Part shown: piece after piece, positions 44,017 through 52,526 of the stretch
How the letters are laid out: the number at the start of each line of letters is the position of its first letter
How positions within the stretch are numbered: position 1 is the first letter of the stretch
Assembly: GCF_002252445.1 (NCBI RefSeq)
Contig: NZ_NNRJ01000052.1
Coordinates: forward strand, 1-64,000
Source of the DNA: Brucella thiophenivorans
GTDB lineage: Bacteria; Pseudomonadota; Alphaproteobacteria; Rhizobiales; Rhizobiaceae
Direction of reading: 5' to 3'
Length of the DNA stretch: 64,000 nt
Position numbers and translations under genes: made by a program
The notes under the pieces: model-generated
Seen by the model: only the letters and a program-made list of their open reading frames with translations
Databases searched by the model: none
Told to the model about the DNA's origin: nothing

Positions 44017-44940
44017 TCAAACCTTGATGATGTTATTTGGCCATGGATTACGGCCTTCACGAAGCCACATCAACGTATCGAGCCAGAAGCCATTGACATG
44101 ACTATCGTGGAAAAGCCCGAAATGGCCGATTGCGTCACAATCATAATCTGATGGCTGGAGGAGAACCGAAGTCCGCTCGGCACTGACATAGTAATCAAGC
44201 GTGCGCCCAATTGCGGCGGGCGTGCCAAGTTCATCGTCTGAGAACGCAACAGCAAGCGTCGGGGCTGTCATAGAGGCCATGCGAGCTATTGCTTGTTGCC
44301 GTTCTGAACGCGAATGACTGCGCTCAAACCGCGGCCCTCGAAAACTCCACTCATTGGCAACACCTGATGGTAGATCTTCCAGCCAACCAAGTTTACGGCC
44401 TGGAAAATATCCTAAGATTGCGGTCAATAGAGGCATGACGACATGCCATTTAAGCACCAGTGGAAGCCGTCGACGCAAAGCATAATCGCCCCACCATGCA
44501 TATTGTGCGCCGACCGTTAACATTCGGTCGATCCGATATGCGCTTTGAGCAAGCCCCGGAAGAAAGCCTCCGATACTGTGTCCGACCACGATCAAATGAC
44601 CGCCGCCGCCTCGGTTCCCAGCAAACCGCAGGACCGCTTCGAAATCGCGCTCACCCCAGTCGCGCCAGCGATAATCACACTCCCTTAGGCGTTCAGGTCT
44701 GGAAAGACCTATTCCCCGATAGTCATAGGTGATGACGTCGAAACCATGCGATGCCAGAAACCGTGCATAACGATGATAATATCGGGCAAGCACACCTGTT
44801 GCAGGGTTGATGATGACGGTTCCCAGTCGATTTTCTTCGGCGGTACGCCAGTAATGCCCACCGAGACGGACCGCGTCATGGCAGACAATAGTGACTGGCT
44901 CCGCATCAAAGCGGCTGTCTTGCGAAGGTTGAATCCTCAT
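44017..44940 (-). CDS. Alpha/beta-fold hydrolase (serine aminopeptidase S33 type)
   Basis: 307 residues. The nucleophile elbow is VVGHSIGGFLPGL with Ser in the G-H-S-I-G motif. The oxyanion strand FDVITYDYRGIGLSRP precedes it, and a late His (ALGHFGLFHDSHVNGFW region, read as DAIGHFGLF) would complete the triad with an Asp in VAFSDDELG. Substrates of such enzymes are esters or lipids. It is divergent from a TetR regulator with an operator-like palindrome between the genes. Confidence 0.8.
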   Translation of the reverse strand: MRIQPSQDSRFDAEPVTIVCHDAVRLGGHYWRTAEENRLGTVIINPATGVLARYYHRYARFLASHGFDVITYDYRGIGLSRPERLRECDYRWRDWGERDFEAVLRFAGNRGGGGHLIVVGHSIGGFLPGLAQSAYRIDRMLTVGAQYAWWGDYALRRRLPLVLKWHVVMPLLTAILGYFPGRKLGWLEDLPSGVANEWSFRGPRFERSHSRSERQQAIARMASMTAPTLAVAFSDDELGTPAAIGRTLDYYVSAERTSVLLQPSDYDCDAIGHFGLFHDSHVNGFWLDTLMWLREGRNPWPNNIIKV

Positions 44941-44970
44941 CGTGTAAACATACCTGCATCACGCGCTTGT

Positions 44971-44992
44971 GTATATTCACTAGTCGGTATAC
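44971..44992. promoter_or_regulatory. Candidate TetR operator
   Basis: A 22-bp region with inverted GTATA/TATAC arms and an ACTAGTCGGTATAC core of the sort bound by TetR/AcrR repressors. It lies 9 bp before the TetR start and 31 bp from the divergent hydrolase start. Confidence 0.5.
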
Positions 44993-45000
44993 TTTTGGAT

Positions 45001-45621
45001 ATGGTCAAAACCCGTATTTCCACACGAGAGAGGATTATTGAGGCAGCCGGAAAGTTGTTTCACGCGGAAGGCATTCGCGATGTCAGCGTCGATACGGTCG
45101 CCCAAAACGCGGGACTGACGAAACGAACCCTCTATTATCATTTCAGCAGCAAAGATGATCTGATTGCTGCCTATCTTGAGGCGCGCGACCAGCCCAATCT
45201 CCTGCTATTCCAGCGCTGGTTTGCGGAGACAGAAGGCAGTGTCGCAGACAAAGTGCGCGGTATTTTCCTTAATCTCGCCCGGTCTGCAAAACACCCCAAA
45301 TGGAAAGGGTGTGGCTTTCTTCGAACGTCTGTTGAACTCATTCAATTTCCAGGCCACCCCGCCATGATTGCTGCACGCATACACAAGATGCGGGTCGAAG
45401 ATTGGCTGTGTTCGATTTTCGAAGAACAGCAAGCCCCCGACGAGGCTCGAATTCTTGCGCGTCAGATCATTCTGTTGCTTGATGGCGCCTTCGCCGTCGT
45501 ACTTCTGCATCGGGATGAGAACTATATGCTTTGCGCAGGCGAGGCAGCAGCGCAGTTAATCAATCAACGGCTTGCAGCGCCTTCTGCGCAAAACCTTGAA
45601 GAGGCCATCCGAGAGAGTTGA
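45001..45621 (+). CDS. TetR/AcrR-family transcriptional repressor
   Basis: 206 residues. The HTH is ERIIEAAGKLFHAEGIRDVSVDTVAQNAGLTKRTLYYHFSSKDDL, a textbook TetR N-terminus; the C-terminal half is variable and ligand-binding. A longer frame from 44746 runs antisense to the hydrolase gene and is not credible, so ATG 45001 is used. It probably represses the divergent hydrolase gene and itself, and perhaps the metallo-hydrolase that follows after 152 bp. Confidence 0.88.
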   Translation: MVKTRISTRERIIEAAGKLFHAEGIRDVSVDTVAQNAGLTKRTLYYHFSSKDDLIAAYLEARDQPNLLLFQRWFAETEGSVADKVRGIFLNLARSAKHPKWKGCGFLRTSVELIQFPGHPAMIAARIHKMRVEDWLCSIFEEQQAPDEARILARQIILLLDGAFAVVLLHRDENYMLCAGEAAAQLINQRLAAPSAQNLEEAIRES

Positions 45622-45773
45622 GAAATTCGCTCCACGAATTTTATTATAGCGCCTAGATAAAAGCTGTCTTTGGCTTCCAGATTTATTGGCCCTAGCCTCC
45701 GTGTGTGAGTTCTGCCGCATTCAGAGCGCCGACTTTCAACAAGGACGCTCTGCCTTTCTTGGGAGGAGGGGTC

Positions 45774-46772
45774 ATGACTAAATTATTCACGCCTTATATC
45801 AATCGTCGCCACCTGTTAGTCGCCATGGGGGCAAGTGCATTTGCTTCAAGTTTCGACGCACTTGCACCCTCATCGGCTTTCGCTAAAGCTGAGAAACTTG
45901 GCACGACCATTCCAGGCTGGTACCGCTTCAATATCGGCGATATTGAAGCCTCAATCATTTCGGATGGTTTGCTTGATCTGGGGTCAGCAACTGACCAGTT
46001 TCCGGCTGCACCCGCCGACGAAATCACTGAGATTATGAAAAGTGAATTTCTACCGGTAAAGCCTATGATGCTGGAACAAAATTGTCTCGTCATCAATACG
46101 GGCGACAGGCTTGTCTTGTTCGACAGTGGTATGGGAGCGGACAAGCTCTTCGGGCCGGAATCGGGTCGGATGCTTAAAAATCTGGCGGCTGCTGGCATAA
46201 ATCCCGCAGATATTGATGATATTGTTTTAACACATGCGCATTGCGACCATTGCTGGGGCATGGTGGCAGAAGATGGCAACTTGAATTTTCCAAATGCACA
46301 AGTGCATATTTCTGAGGCTGATTTCGATTTCTGGACAGATGAAGAAAAGCTAAAAGCGGATGGCTTTGTGCCGAAGTTTGTAGCAGGTGCGCGCAAAAAC
46401 CTTTTGCCATATCGTGACCGCATGCATTTCGTAAAAAACGATAAGGAAGTGTTGCCGGGCGTAACAGCATTGACAACGCCGGGGCATACGGTGGGGCATA
46501 CATCCTACGTAATCTCGTCAGGCGATAAAACCTTCCTCAATGTCGGCGATGTTGTGCATCACTACGCTTTGCTGTTTCAGAATCCACAATGGGAATTTGC
46601 GTTCGACAGCGATCCCAAAGTAGCAGCACAGACCCGAATGAAGCTTTTCGACATGGCGTCCACGGATGAAATGCCGATGATCGGCTATCACTTTCCGTTC
46701 CCTGGCCTTGGTCACATCCGGCGCGAGGGCGATGCCTTTGACTATGTACCGATCCCGATTAAGCACGCCTGA
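45774..46772 (+). CDS. Tat-exported MBL-fold hydrolase, methyl parathion hydrolase-like
   Basis: 332 residues. The N-terminus contains a twin-arginine signal (INRRHLLVAMGASAFA) with an Ala-rich cleavage region. Metal ligands of the metallo-beta-lactamase fold are intact: LTHAHCDHCWG, TTPGHTVGHTSYV, NVGDVVHH and the late YHFPFPGLGHIRREG. The order of motifs, the ADFDFW-type helix and the ending FDYVPIPI match methyl parathion hydrolase and related lactonases, though the core is HAHCDH rather than HMHPDH. It should act in the periplasm on a lactone, ester or organophosphate. A GGGAGGAGG lies just before ATG 45774; the frame extends upstream to 45705. Confidence 0.85.
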   Translation: MTKLFTPYINRRHLLVAMGASAFASSFDALAPSSAFAKAEKLGTTIPGWYRFNIGDIEASIISDGLLDLGSATDQFPAAPADEITEIMKSEFLPVKPMMLEQNCLVINTGDRLVLFDSGMGADKLFGPESGRMLKNLAAAGINPADIDDIVLTHAHCDHCWGMVAEDGNLNFPNAQVHISEADFDFWTDEEKLKADGFVPKFVAGARKNLLPYRDRMHFVKNDKEVLPGVTALTTPGHTVGHTSYVISSGDKTFLNVGDVVHHYALLFQNPQWEFAFDSDPKVAAQTRMKLFDMASTDEMPMIGYHFPFPGLGHIRREGDAFDYVPIPIKHA

Positions 46773-46776
46773 TATG

Positions 46777-46806
46777 AAAACGGCCGGAACTTCCGGCCGT
46801 TTTTTT
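46777..46806. terminator. Bidirectional rho-independent terminator
   Basis: Near-perfect stem of 12 bp around ccggaacttccgg with A-run on one side and T-run on the other (46777-46806), between the convergent MBL and itaconyl-CoA hydratase genes. Confidence 0.9.
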
Positions 46807-46812
46807 CAATTC

Positions 46813-47661
46813 TCAATCATCAGACGTTTGAGCCTGCATGGTCATAGCACCATCAGCGTTCAAAACCCAGAACCTGTTGCCGCTGTCCTCGCGTTTGGCG
46901 TTAATCGTAAAGGATGAACCATCAAACAACGGCGACAGGCCCCGGAAGCTGAAGCGCTTTGGCAAACGATTATCATTTAACTGATACGCCATACGCAGCA
47001 TGTAATTTGCTTGAAGCGGGCCATGCACGATCAGGCCTGGGTAAAACTCTTCATCAATGCAATAATCACGATCATAATGAATTCTGTGACCATTAAAGGT
47101 CACCGCCGAATAACGCATAAGCAACGTCGGCGTTCCATCGATTTCAAGCATCATATCCGGTTCGACAAAGTCCGCCTTGGGCGGCTTATTATCACTCGGC
47201 GCTTCCAGCGCACGATAGACAATATCATGACGTTCATTGAGTATGACATTACCATCGACAGAATATTCGTGATGAACAGTGACGAAGCACAGCGTTCCGC
47301 TGCGCCCCGCTTTGACGGCAATATCATCAACCCGTGAAAGGCGACGAACACTATCCCCGACCCGAAAACCGCTGGAGAAACAGAGTTCTCCGCCCGCCCA
47401 CATTCTGCGGGGTAGCTGCACCGGCGGCAGGAATGCACCGCGGGCAGGATGACCATCTGCACCAAGGCCAGACATCGGCACAATGTCTGGAGACAGGCAC
47501 CAGTGGATACCAACCGGCGCAAGATCGCCTGCCTTCAGGTCGCATGGTTCATCGAGAACCGCGGCCAATCCGTTTGCAAGGCGTGGCGTGATGATATCGA
47601 AAGTTTCACGCTCGGAACCCAGCCATTTTTTCAGATGTTCGACATCGATTTTCTCAGACAT
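46813..47661 (-). CDS. ich: Itaconyl-CoA/mesaconyl-CoA hydratase (MaoC/FAS1-like dehydratase)
   Basis: About 282 residues. A double hot-dog protein. The N-terminal half carries GIHWCLSPDIVPMSGLGADGHP then GAFLPPVQLPRRMWAGG and SRVDDIAVKAGRSGTLCFVTVHHEY, closely recalling Ich of the Pseudomonas/Yersinia itaconate pathway and mesaconyl-C4-CoA hydratase. The C-terminal half has HRIHYDRDYC and GLIVHGPLQANYM with the hydratase His residues. It hydrates itaconyl-CoA to citramalyl-CoA. TTG 47673 is an alternative start; ATG 47661 (MSEKIDVEHL) is preferred. Last gene of the leftward operon, 8 bp after the dehydrogenase stop. Confidence 0.8.
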   Translation of the reverse strand: MSEKIDVEHLKKWLGSERETFDIITPRLANGLAAVLDEPCDLKAGDLAPVGIHWCLSPDIVPMSGLGADGHPARGAFLPPVQLPRRMWAGGELCFSSGFRVGDSVRRLSRVDDIAVKAGRSGTLCFVTVHHEYSVDGNVILNERHDIVYRALEAPSDNKPPKADFVEPDMMLEIDGTPTLLMRYSAVTFNGHRIHYDRDYCIDEEFYPGLIVHGPLQANYMLRMAYQLNDNRLPKRFSFRGLSPLFDGSSFTINAKREDSGNRFWVLNADGAMTMQAQTSDD

Positions 47662-47669
47662 GACAAATC

Positions 47670-48839
47670 TCAATATGAGCGGGGAAGACCGAGAACGTGT
47701 TCGGCGACATAGCTGAAGATGAGGTTGGTGGATATTGGCGCAACCTGATACAAGCGGGTTTCACGGAATTTGCGTTCAACATCGTATTCGCTGGCAAAAC
47801 CAAAGCCGCCGTGAAATTGGATGCAGGCATTGGCGGCTTCCCATGAAGCCTGAGCCGCGAGATATTTTGCCATGTTGGCCTCTGCACCACAGGGTCTTCC
47901 GGCATCGTACAATCGGCAGGCCTGATAGCGCATCAAATTAGCGGCTTCAATCTCGATATGCGCCTGTGCAATCGGGAATTGGACGCCTTGATTTTGACCT
48001 ATGGGACGACCGAAAACGATGCGCTCCTTGGTATATTCAACCACTTTGTCGATAAACCAATAACCGTCACCAATACATTCTGCTGCAATCAATGCGCGTT
48101 CGGCATTGAGGCCGGTCAGGATATATTTAAACCCCTGGCCTTCCTCCCCGATCAGATTTTCAGCAGGGATTTCAAGATCATCGAAAAATAGCTCATTGGT
48201 CTCATGATTGACCATATTGCGTATGGGGCGCACCTCCATACCCTGCTTGATGGCATCTTTAATATCGACGAGGAAAATGGATAGACCTTCAGACTTCTTT
48301 TTCACCTGATCGAGCGGTGTCGTGCGCGCAAGAAGAACCATGAGATCAGAATGCTGGATACGCGAAATCCAGACTTTTTGACCATTTATGACGTAGCGGT
48401 CGCCCTTTTTGATAGCGGTCGTTTTAATACGTGTCGTATCCGTGCCGGTTGTTGGCTCGGTCACGCCCATGGATTGAAGACGCAATTCGCCGGAAGCAAT
48501 TTTTGGCAAATAATGTCGCCGCTGCTCTTCGGAACCATGCCGGACCAGCGTATTCATATTATACATCTGTCCGTGACATGCGCCCGAATTACCGCCCGCA
48601 CGATTGATTTCCTCCATGATGACAGAGGCCTCGGTTAGACCAAGACCTGCTCCACCATATTCTTCCGGGATCAGTGCTGCCATCCAGCCTTCGCGCGTCA
48701 AAGCTGCCACAAATTCATCAGGATAGGCACGCTCTTCATCGATGCGGCGATGATACTCAGCCGGAAAGCTTTGGCAAAGGGTCCTGATACCGTCGCGAAT
48801 ATCGGCAAAGGCTTCATTTGGATTCAGAAAATCATTCAC
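47670..48839 (-). CDS. Acyl-CoA dehydrogenase of the itaconate/mesaconate locus
   Basis: 389 residues. FAD- and substrate-binding signatures are clear: the MGVTEPTTGTDTTRIKTTA segment, the NGQKVWISRIQHSD segment, the helix KYILTGLNAERALIAAECIGD, the stretch ANACIQFHGGFGFASEYDVER, and the C-terminal LGLPRSY. It is the same position as PA0879 in the P. aeruginosa itaconate cluster. A likely role is oxidation of methylsuccinyl-CoA to mesaconyl- or itaconyl-CoA, feeding saturated C5 acids into the path; unproven. Start GTG 48839 has GGAG eight bases before it. Confidence 0.82.
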   Translation of the reverse strand: MNDFLNPNEAFADIRDGIRTLCQSFPAEYHRRIDEERAYPDEFVAALTREGWMAALIPEEYGGAGLGLTEASVIMEEINRAGGNSGACHGQMYNMNTLVRHGSEEQRRHYLPKIASGELRLQSMGVTEPTTGTDTTRIKTTAIKKGDRYVINGQKVWISRIQHSDLMVLLARTTPLDQVKKKSEGLSIFLVDIKDAIKQGMEVRPIRNMVNHETNELFFDDLEIPAENLIGEEGQGFKYILTGLNAERALIAAECIGDGYWFIDKVVEYTKERIVFGRPIGQNQGVQFPIAQAHIEIEAANLMRYQACRLYDAGRPCGAEANMAKYLAAQASWEAANACIQFHGGFGFASEYDVERKFRETRLYQVAPISTNLIFSYVAEHVLGLPRSY

Positions 48840-48907
48840 TGGTCATACTCCGGAAGAGCGAGCGGCACGAGATTGACTTCACTGATCTCGCGCTTCGATA
48901 AAATTAC

Positions 48908-50269
48908 TCAGGACAAAAGCGTGCGAATATCCGCAGTTGAAGGCAGGTTTTGCAGCTTGCTGAAAAGCACATCGGCGTCGGCATTTAATACCGGGCCAGC
49001 AAGTGTGCTGAACTTTGCCGCCAGTGCCTTAGGCGAAGGAAACGTTTCGGGTTCGCCAGAGGGGTCAGCAATACGCAGGCGATGCGTTTTGCCATCCACG
49101 GTGACGTCAAGCGTTGCACCAAAAGGATGCTTGAGCCCTTCCAGCCGTTCATCATGTACGACATCCACCCGATCGCTCAGCGCATCAACTTGCGGATCGC
49201 CCAACAGATCGTAATCGTCCCAGCCAAATTCCCCGCGCAGCAATGCGACCGCTGCCGCAAACGGCATGGAAAACTGACCTTCGACGATCGTACGGGATCG
49301 GCGTTTCTTATCGAGTGGCGCACCGACCAGCGTGATACCGTTTATATGCAGCCCGACGGTAATACTTTCGATGTCATCTGCCTTGAATTGATGCTCACGC
49401 TTGAGTGCAAGAAGGCCATCGACAGCAGCGTGGGTGTAACGACAAGCCGGATAAGGCTTGACGCCGATATTCATGGTTTCCCAGACAGAACCGAGCCCGG
49501 TAATTACAAGGGCAGGATCGGCATTGTCGCTATAGCCTTTCAGGAAACCATGCTTGCCATCGATAACATCAATCGCACCGACAAAACCCTCGGATGCGAG
49601 TGTCGCTGCCATCAGCCCTTTCATCGCCGTCTCGCCAACCTGATAGCGCTTGTTCCATGCTCCATTGATCAAAAACTGCAGTGAGCCCGATGCCTGACTA
49701 CCAGCAACGCCGAAAGCGCTCACCATGGCATCTGTATCAAGACCGAAAATTCGCCCGGCTGCAGCGGCGGCACCAAACGTACCGGCAGTAGCAGTGGGGT
49801 GAAAACCGCGTGCATAATGCGCGCCTGGATCCAGTGCCATTCCAAGCCGGCAACAAACTTCAAAGCCAACAACAATCGCTGCAAGAAGATCGTCGCCCGA
49901 CGCACCAGTCATTTCGGCTGCCGCAAAGGCTGCGGGAACAACCGGTGCACTGGGATGCAAGGAACTGTCGGCATGTGTGTCGTCAAAATCAAGAGAATGC
50001 CCGAATGCACCGTTTAAAAGGGCAGCAGCAGCGGGTGGATAGCGACGATTAAGCCCGAATACGGTGCACTCGCCATCCCCATCCATTCCCATCCGTCTTA
50101 GCATTGCCAGAATGGATGCTGTGGAATCGGCTTCATGTGCGGCGCGTATGCCAGATCCAATCAGATCCGTTGCAAGTGCAAGCGCACGTTGTTTGACCTC
50201 TTGAGGAATTTTGGCAGAAGAAGTGTCGGTTGCGAAATGAGCCAGAGTGTTTGTGACGGACATCGTCAT
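48908..50269 (-). CDS. MmgE/PrpD-family protein
   Basis: 453 residues. Helical domain 1 has FDDTHADSSLHPSAPVVPAAF, the strongest MmgE/PrpD motif, and GFHPTATAGTFGAAAAAGRIFGLD; the small domain 2 includes KPYPACRYTHAAVDGLL. Family members include 2-methylcitrate dehydratase, cis-aconitate decarboxylase (the itaconate-forming enzyme) and imino-disuccinate epimerase. Within an itaconate cluster its job is unknown; a P. aeruginosa homologue sits at the same place. The start ATG overlaps the stop of the lyase gene by one base (TGATG). Confidence 0.82.
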   Translation of the reverse strand: MTMSVTNTLAHFATDTSSAKIPQEVKQRALALATDLIGSGIRAAHEADSTASILAMLRRMGMDGDGECTVFGLNRRYPPAAAALLNGAFGHSLDFDDTHADSSLHPSAPVVPAAFAAAEMTGASGDDLLAAIVVGFEVCCRLGMALDPGAHYARGFHPTATAGTFGAAAAAGRIFGLDTDAMVSAFGVAGSQASGSLQFLINGAWNKRYQVGETAMKGLMAATLASEGFVGAIDVIDGKHGFLKGYSDNADPALVITGLGSVWETMNIGVKPYPACRYTHAAVDGLLALKREHQFKADDIESITVGLHINGITLVGAPLDKKRRSRTIVEGQFSMPFAAAVALLRGEFGWDDYDLLGDPQVDALSDRVDVVHDERLEGLKHPFGATLDVTVDGKTHRLRIADPSGEPETFPSPKALAAKFSTLAGPVLNADADVLFSKLQNLPSTADIRTLLS

Positions 50270-51096
50270 CAGCCTTCAGTCTTGAATTCAGTACCAGCAC
50301 GCAGGCAAATCTGACGGGCACGCAATATGACGGGCGCATCAACCATGGCACCATCAACACGAAGTGCAGCATCGCCGCTTTGAGCAGCGTCTAAAACGCG
50401 GCAAGCCCAATCGAGTTCTTTTTGTGACGGCTTAAAGCCCTCGCGCGCTAAAACGATCTGGGCAGGGTGAATAAGCAGCTTGCCGCCAAAACCAAGCTCC
50501 ACGGAATGAGCGCAATCATTAAGAAGTATATCTTCGGCGTTGATTGCCGTTGTCACACCATCCAGCGGTGCCGGAATATTCGCAAGCCGAGAAGCCAATA
50601 CGATTTCGCTGCGTGCATTCAGAAGCGACAGCTGCGTATGCCCCATCGCAAGATCAGCGGCATAGTCAATGGAGCCAAATGCGAGACGCGCAGAAGTTTT
50701 TGCAATTTTGCGAGCGTTCTCAAGCCCTTTGGCACTCTCGATCAGGGCAATGACAGGATGTTCGCATCGGGCTGCAACGCACTTGATATTGTCATCGCTT
50801 TCAGACTTCGGCAACATAACGGCAGCAAGTGGCAGTTGCTTGACGATGCGCAGATCATCGTAATGCCATGCCGTACCGATCGCGTTAATCCGCACAATCA
50901 GAGGCAAAGCGGATGATAATTCTGCGAGTACTCTAGCAAGTCCCTGACGGGCTGCGGCTTTATTGTCCGGTGCGACAGCATCCTCAAGATCGAAAATGAC
51001 TGCATCAGGGCGAGCATTTATAGCCTTTGCAAAACGTTCAGGCCTATCTGCCGGAACAAAAAGCGGGAGCGATATTTTGTCTATCATCGTGTGCAT
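50269..51096 (-). CDS. ccl: (S)-citramalyl-CoA lyase-type CitE protein (HpcH/HpaI family)
   Basis: About 275 residues. The family start ISLPLFVPADRPERFAKAI, the metal/carboxylate site AVIFDLEDAVAPDNKAAAR, the catalytic LIESAKGLENARKIA, and LLIHPAQIVLAREGF are all visible. It would cleave citramalyl-CoA to pyruvate and acetyl-CoA, the last step of itaconate use. The frame extends to 51234, but ATG 51096 (or 51087) gives the family N-terminus. Divergent from the CoA-transferase gene. Confidence 0.82.
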   Translation of the reverse strand: MHTMIDKISLPLFVPADRPERFAKAINARPDAVIFDLEDAVAPDNKAAARQGLARVLAELSSALPLIVRINAIGTAWHYDDLRIVKQLPLAAVMLPKSESDDNIKCVAARCEHPVIALIESAKGLENARKIAKTSARLAFGSIDYAADLAMGHTQLSLLNARSEIVLASRLANIPAPLDGVTTAINAEDILLNDCAHSVELGFGGKLLIHPAQIVLAREGFKPSQKELDWACRVLDAAQSGDAALRVDGAMVDAPVILRARQICLRAGTEFKTEG

Positions 51097-51318
51097 AGAT
51101 ACTGATCCGATCAATTCTCGAAAAAGCATGGGCGACGATGTGCTATATTGGAAATATATTTTTAATCGGGTCTGTATAGCGAAACGTGATAGTTCACCCC
51201 AATCATCCGCATTCGAATTTATATGGCGCGCCATAAGGCATTATAACATTGCGATATAACCGATGGAGGAAGCTGTTATTTGAAGTGATAGCTTATTTGG
51301 CCAATTCTAGAGCAACAT

Positions 51319-51337
51319 GAAGCTCTCCCTGAGCTTC
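51319..51337. other. Short hairpin in the ccl-ict intergenic region
   Basis: Perfect 7-bp arms GAAGCTC (51319-51325) and GAGCTTC (51331-51337), 5-base loop, 34 bp before the CoA-transferase start. It may be a leader hairpin or binding site. Confidence 0.35.
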
Positions 51338-51371
51338 GCTTTAAAAAGTTTAAGAAGCCAAGGTTTGCTCA

Positions 51372-52511
51372 ATGAAATCCAACGATCTGGAAGGCCTCCT
51401 TGTCGTATCCGTAGAACAGGCAGTTGCTGCGCCTTATGTGTCATCCCGTCTTGCAGAAGCAGGCGCACGCGTTATCAAAATTGAACGCCCTGAAGGCGAT
51501 TTTGCCCGCGGCTATGACGCTCTCGTTCACGGTGAAAGCGCTTACTTTGTCTGGCTCAATCGTGGCAAAGAGTCGGTTTGTCTGGATCTTCGCGAAGAGC
51601 AGGCACGCACCACACTTTCAAACATCATCACCAAGGCTGATGTGTTTATTCAGAATCTCGCGCCCGGCGCCATTGATCGACTTGGCTTTGCGCCAGACAA
51701 ACTGCGCAAAGAGAATCCACAGCTCATAACAGTGTCTATATCGGGCTATGGAGACGAAGGGCCTTTCCAATATTTGAAAGCTTATGATCTTCTCGTTCAG
51801 GCAGAAAGCGGGCTTTCATCTATAACCGGCACGCCGGAAGGCATGACGCGGGTGGGCGTATCTGTCTGTGACATTGCGGCAGGAATGACCGCCTATCAGG
51901 CCGTTCTGCAAGCTCTGATCGCTCGTGGAAAAACCGGACAAGGACGGCATCTTTCCATATCGCTTTTCCACGCTCTCGCCGACTGGATGAACGTACCTTA
52001 TCTTCAGTATACGTATGGTGGAAAAACACTGGGGCGTAATGGCCTGACGCATCCGACAATTGCACCTTACGGCGCTTATGCAGGCAGTGACGACAAGGAA
52101 GTTTTATTCTCGATTCAGAATGAGCGGGAATGGCATCAGTTTTGTGCTGAAGTTCTCAATCAGGCTGAGCTGGCTAAAGACCCGCGTTTTGATAATAATT
52201 CAAATCGGGTTGCCAATCGGGTATCGTTGAACGACATCATCAATGCAGTCTTCAAAACACTCACACGCGATCAGCTTGTTGAGCGTTTAAAAATCGCCAA
52301 CATCGCCTTTGGGCGTGTGTCGACGATGGAGGATCTGTCTGAACATCCTCAAAACCGTTATATCGAAGTAGAAACACCGACCGGCCCCGTGCGTATGCTT
52401 GCCACAGGCATTCTTACAGACGGCGAAGATATTCAACCCGGACCTGTACCCGCACTGGGGCAGCATACCGGATCAATATTGGCAGAGTTTAGCAAAACTT
52501 GTCCTGCCTGA
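51372..52511 (+). CDS. ict: CaiB/BaiF (class III) CoA-transferase, itaconate CoA-transferase candidate
   Basis: 379 residues. The catalytic Asp is D139 in the segment AYDLLVQAESGLSSITG. ARVIKIERPEGDFAR and VFIQNLAPGAIDRLGF are conserved family blocks. In the itaconate pathway this enzyme moves CoA from succinyl-CoA to itaconate. The rest of the locus (hydratase, lyase, LysR) supports that substrate; mesaconate or citramalate are alternatives. AAGG lies eight bases before ATG 51372. Transcribed away from the other pathway genes, with the methyltransferase 15 bp downstream. Confidence 0.82.
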   Translation: MKSNDLEGLLVVSVEQAVAAPYVSSRLAEAGARVIKIERPEGDFARGYDALVHGESAYFVWLNRGKESVCLDLREEQARTTLSNIITKADVFIQNLAPGAIDRLGFAPDKLRKENPQLITVSISGYGDEGPFQYLKAYDLLVQAESGLSSITGTPEGMTRVGVSVCDIAAGMTAYQAVLQALIARGKTGQGRHLSISLFHALADWMNVPYLQYTYGGKTLGRNGLTHPTIAPYGAYAGSDDKEVLFSIQNEREWHQFCAEVLNQAELAKDPRFDNNSNRVANRVSLNDIINAVFKTLTRDQLVERLKIANIAFGRVSTMEDLSEHPQNRYIEVETPTGPVRMLATGILTDGEDIQPGPVPALGQHTGSILAEFSKTCPA

Positions 52512-52526
52512 ACGAAGGAACAATCT

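Noticed and set aside
44746-45000. Upstream extension of the TetR frame
   Set aside because: Antisense to the hydrolase gene and across the probable operator; TetR family start is at 45001.
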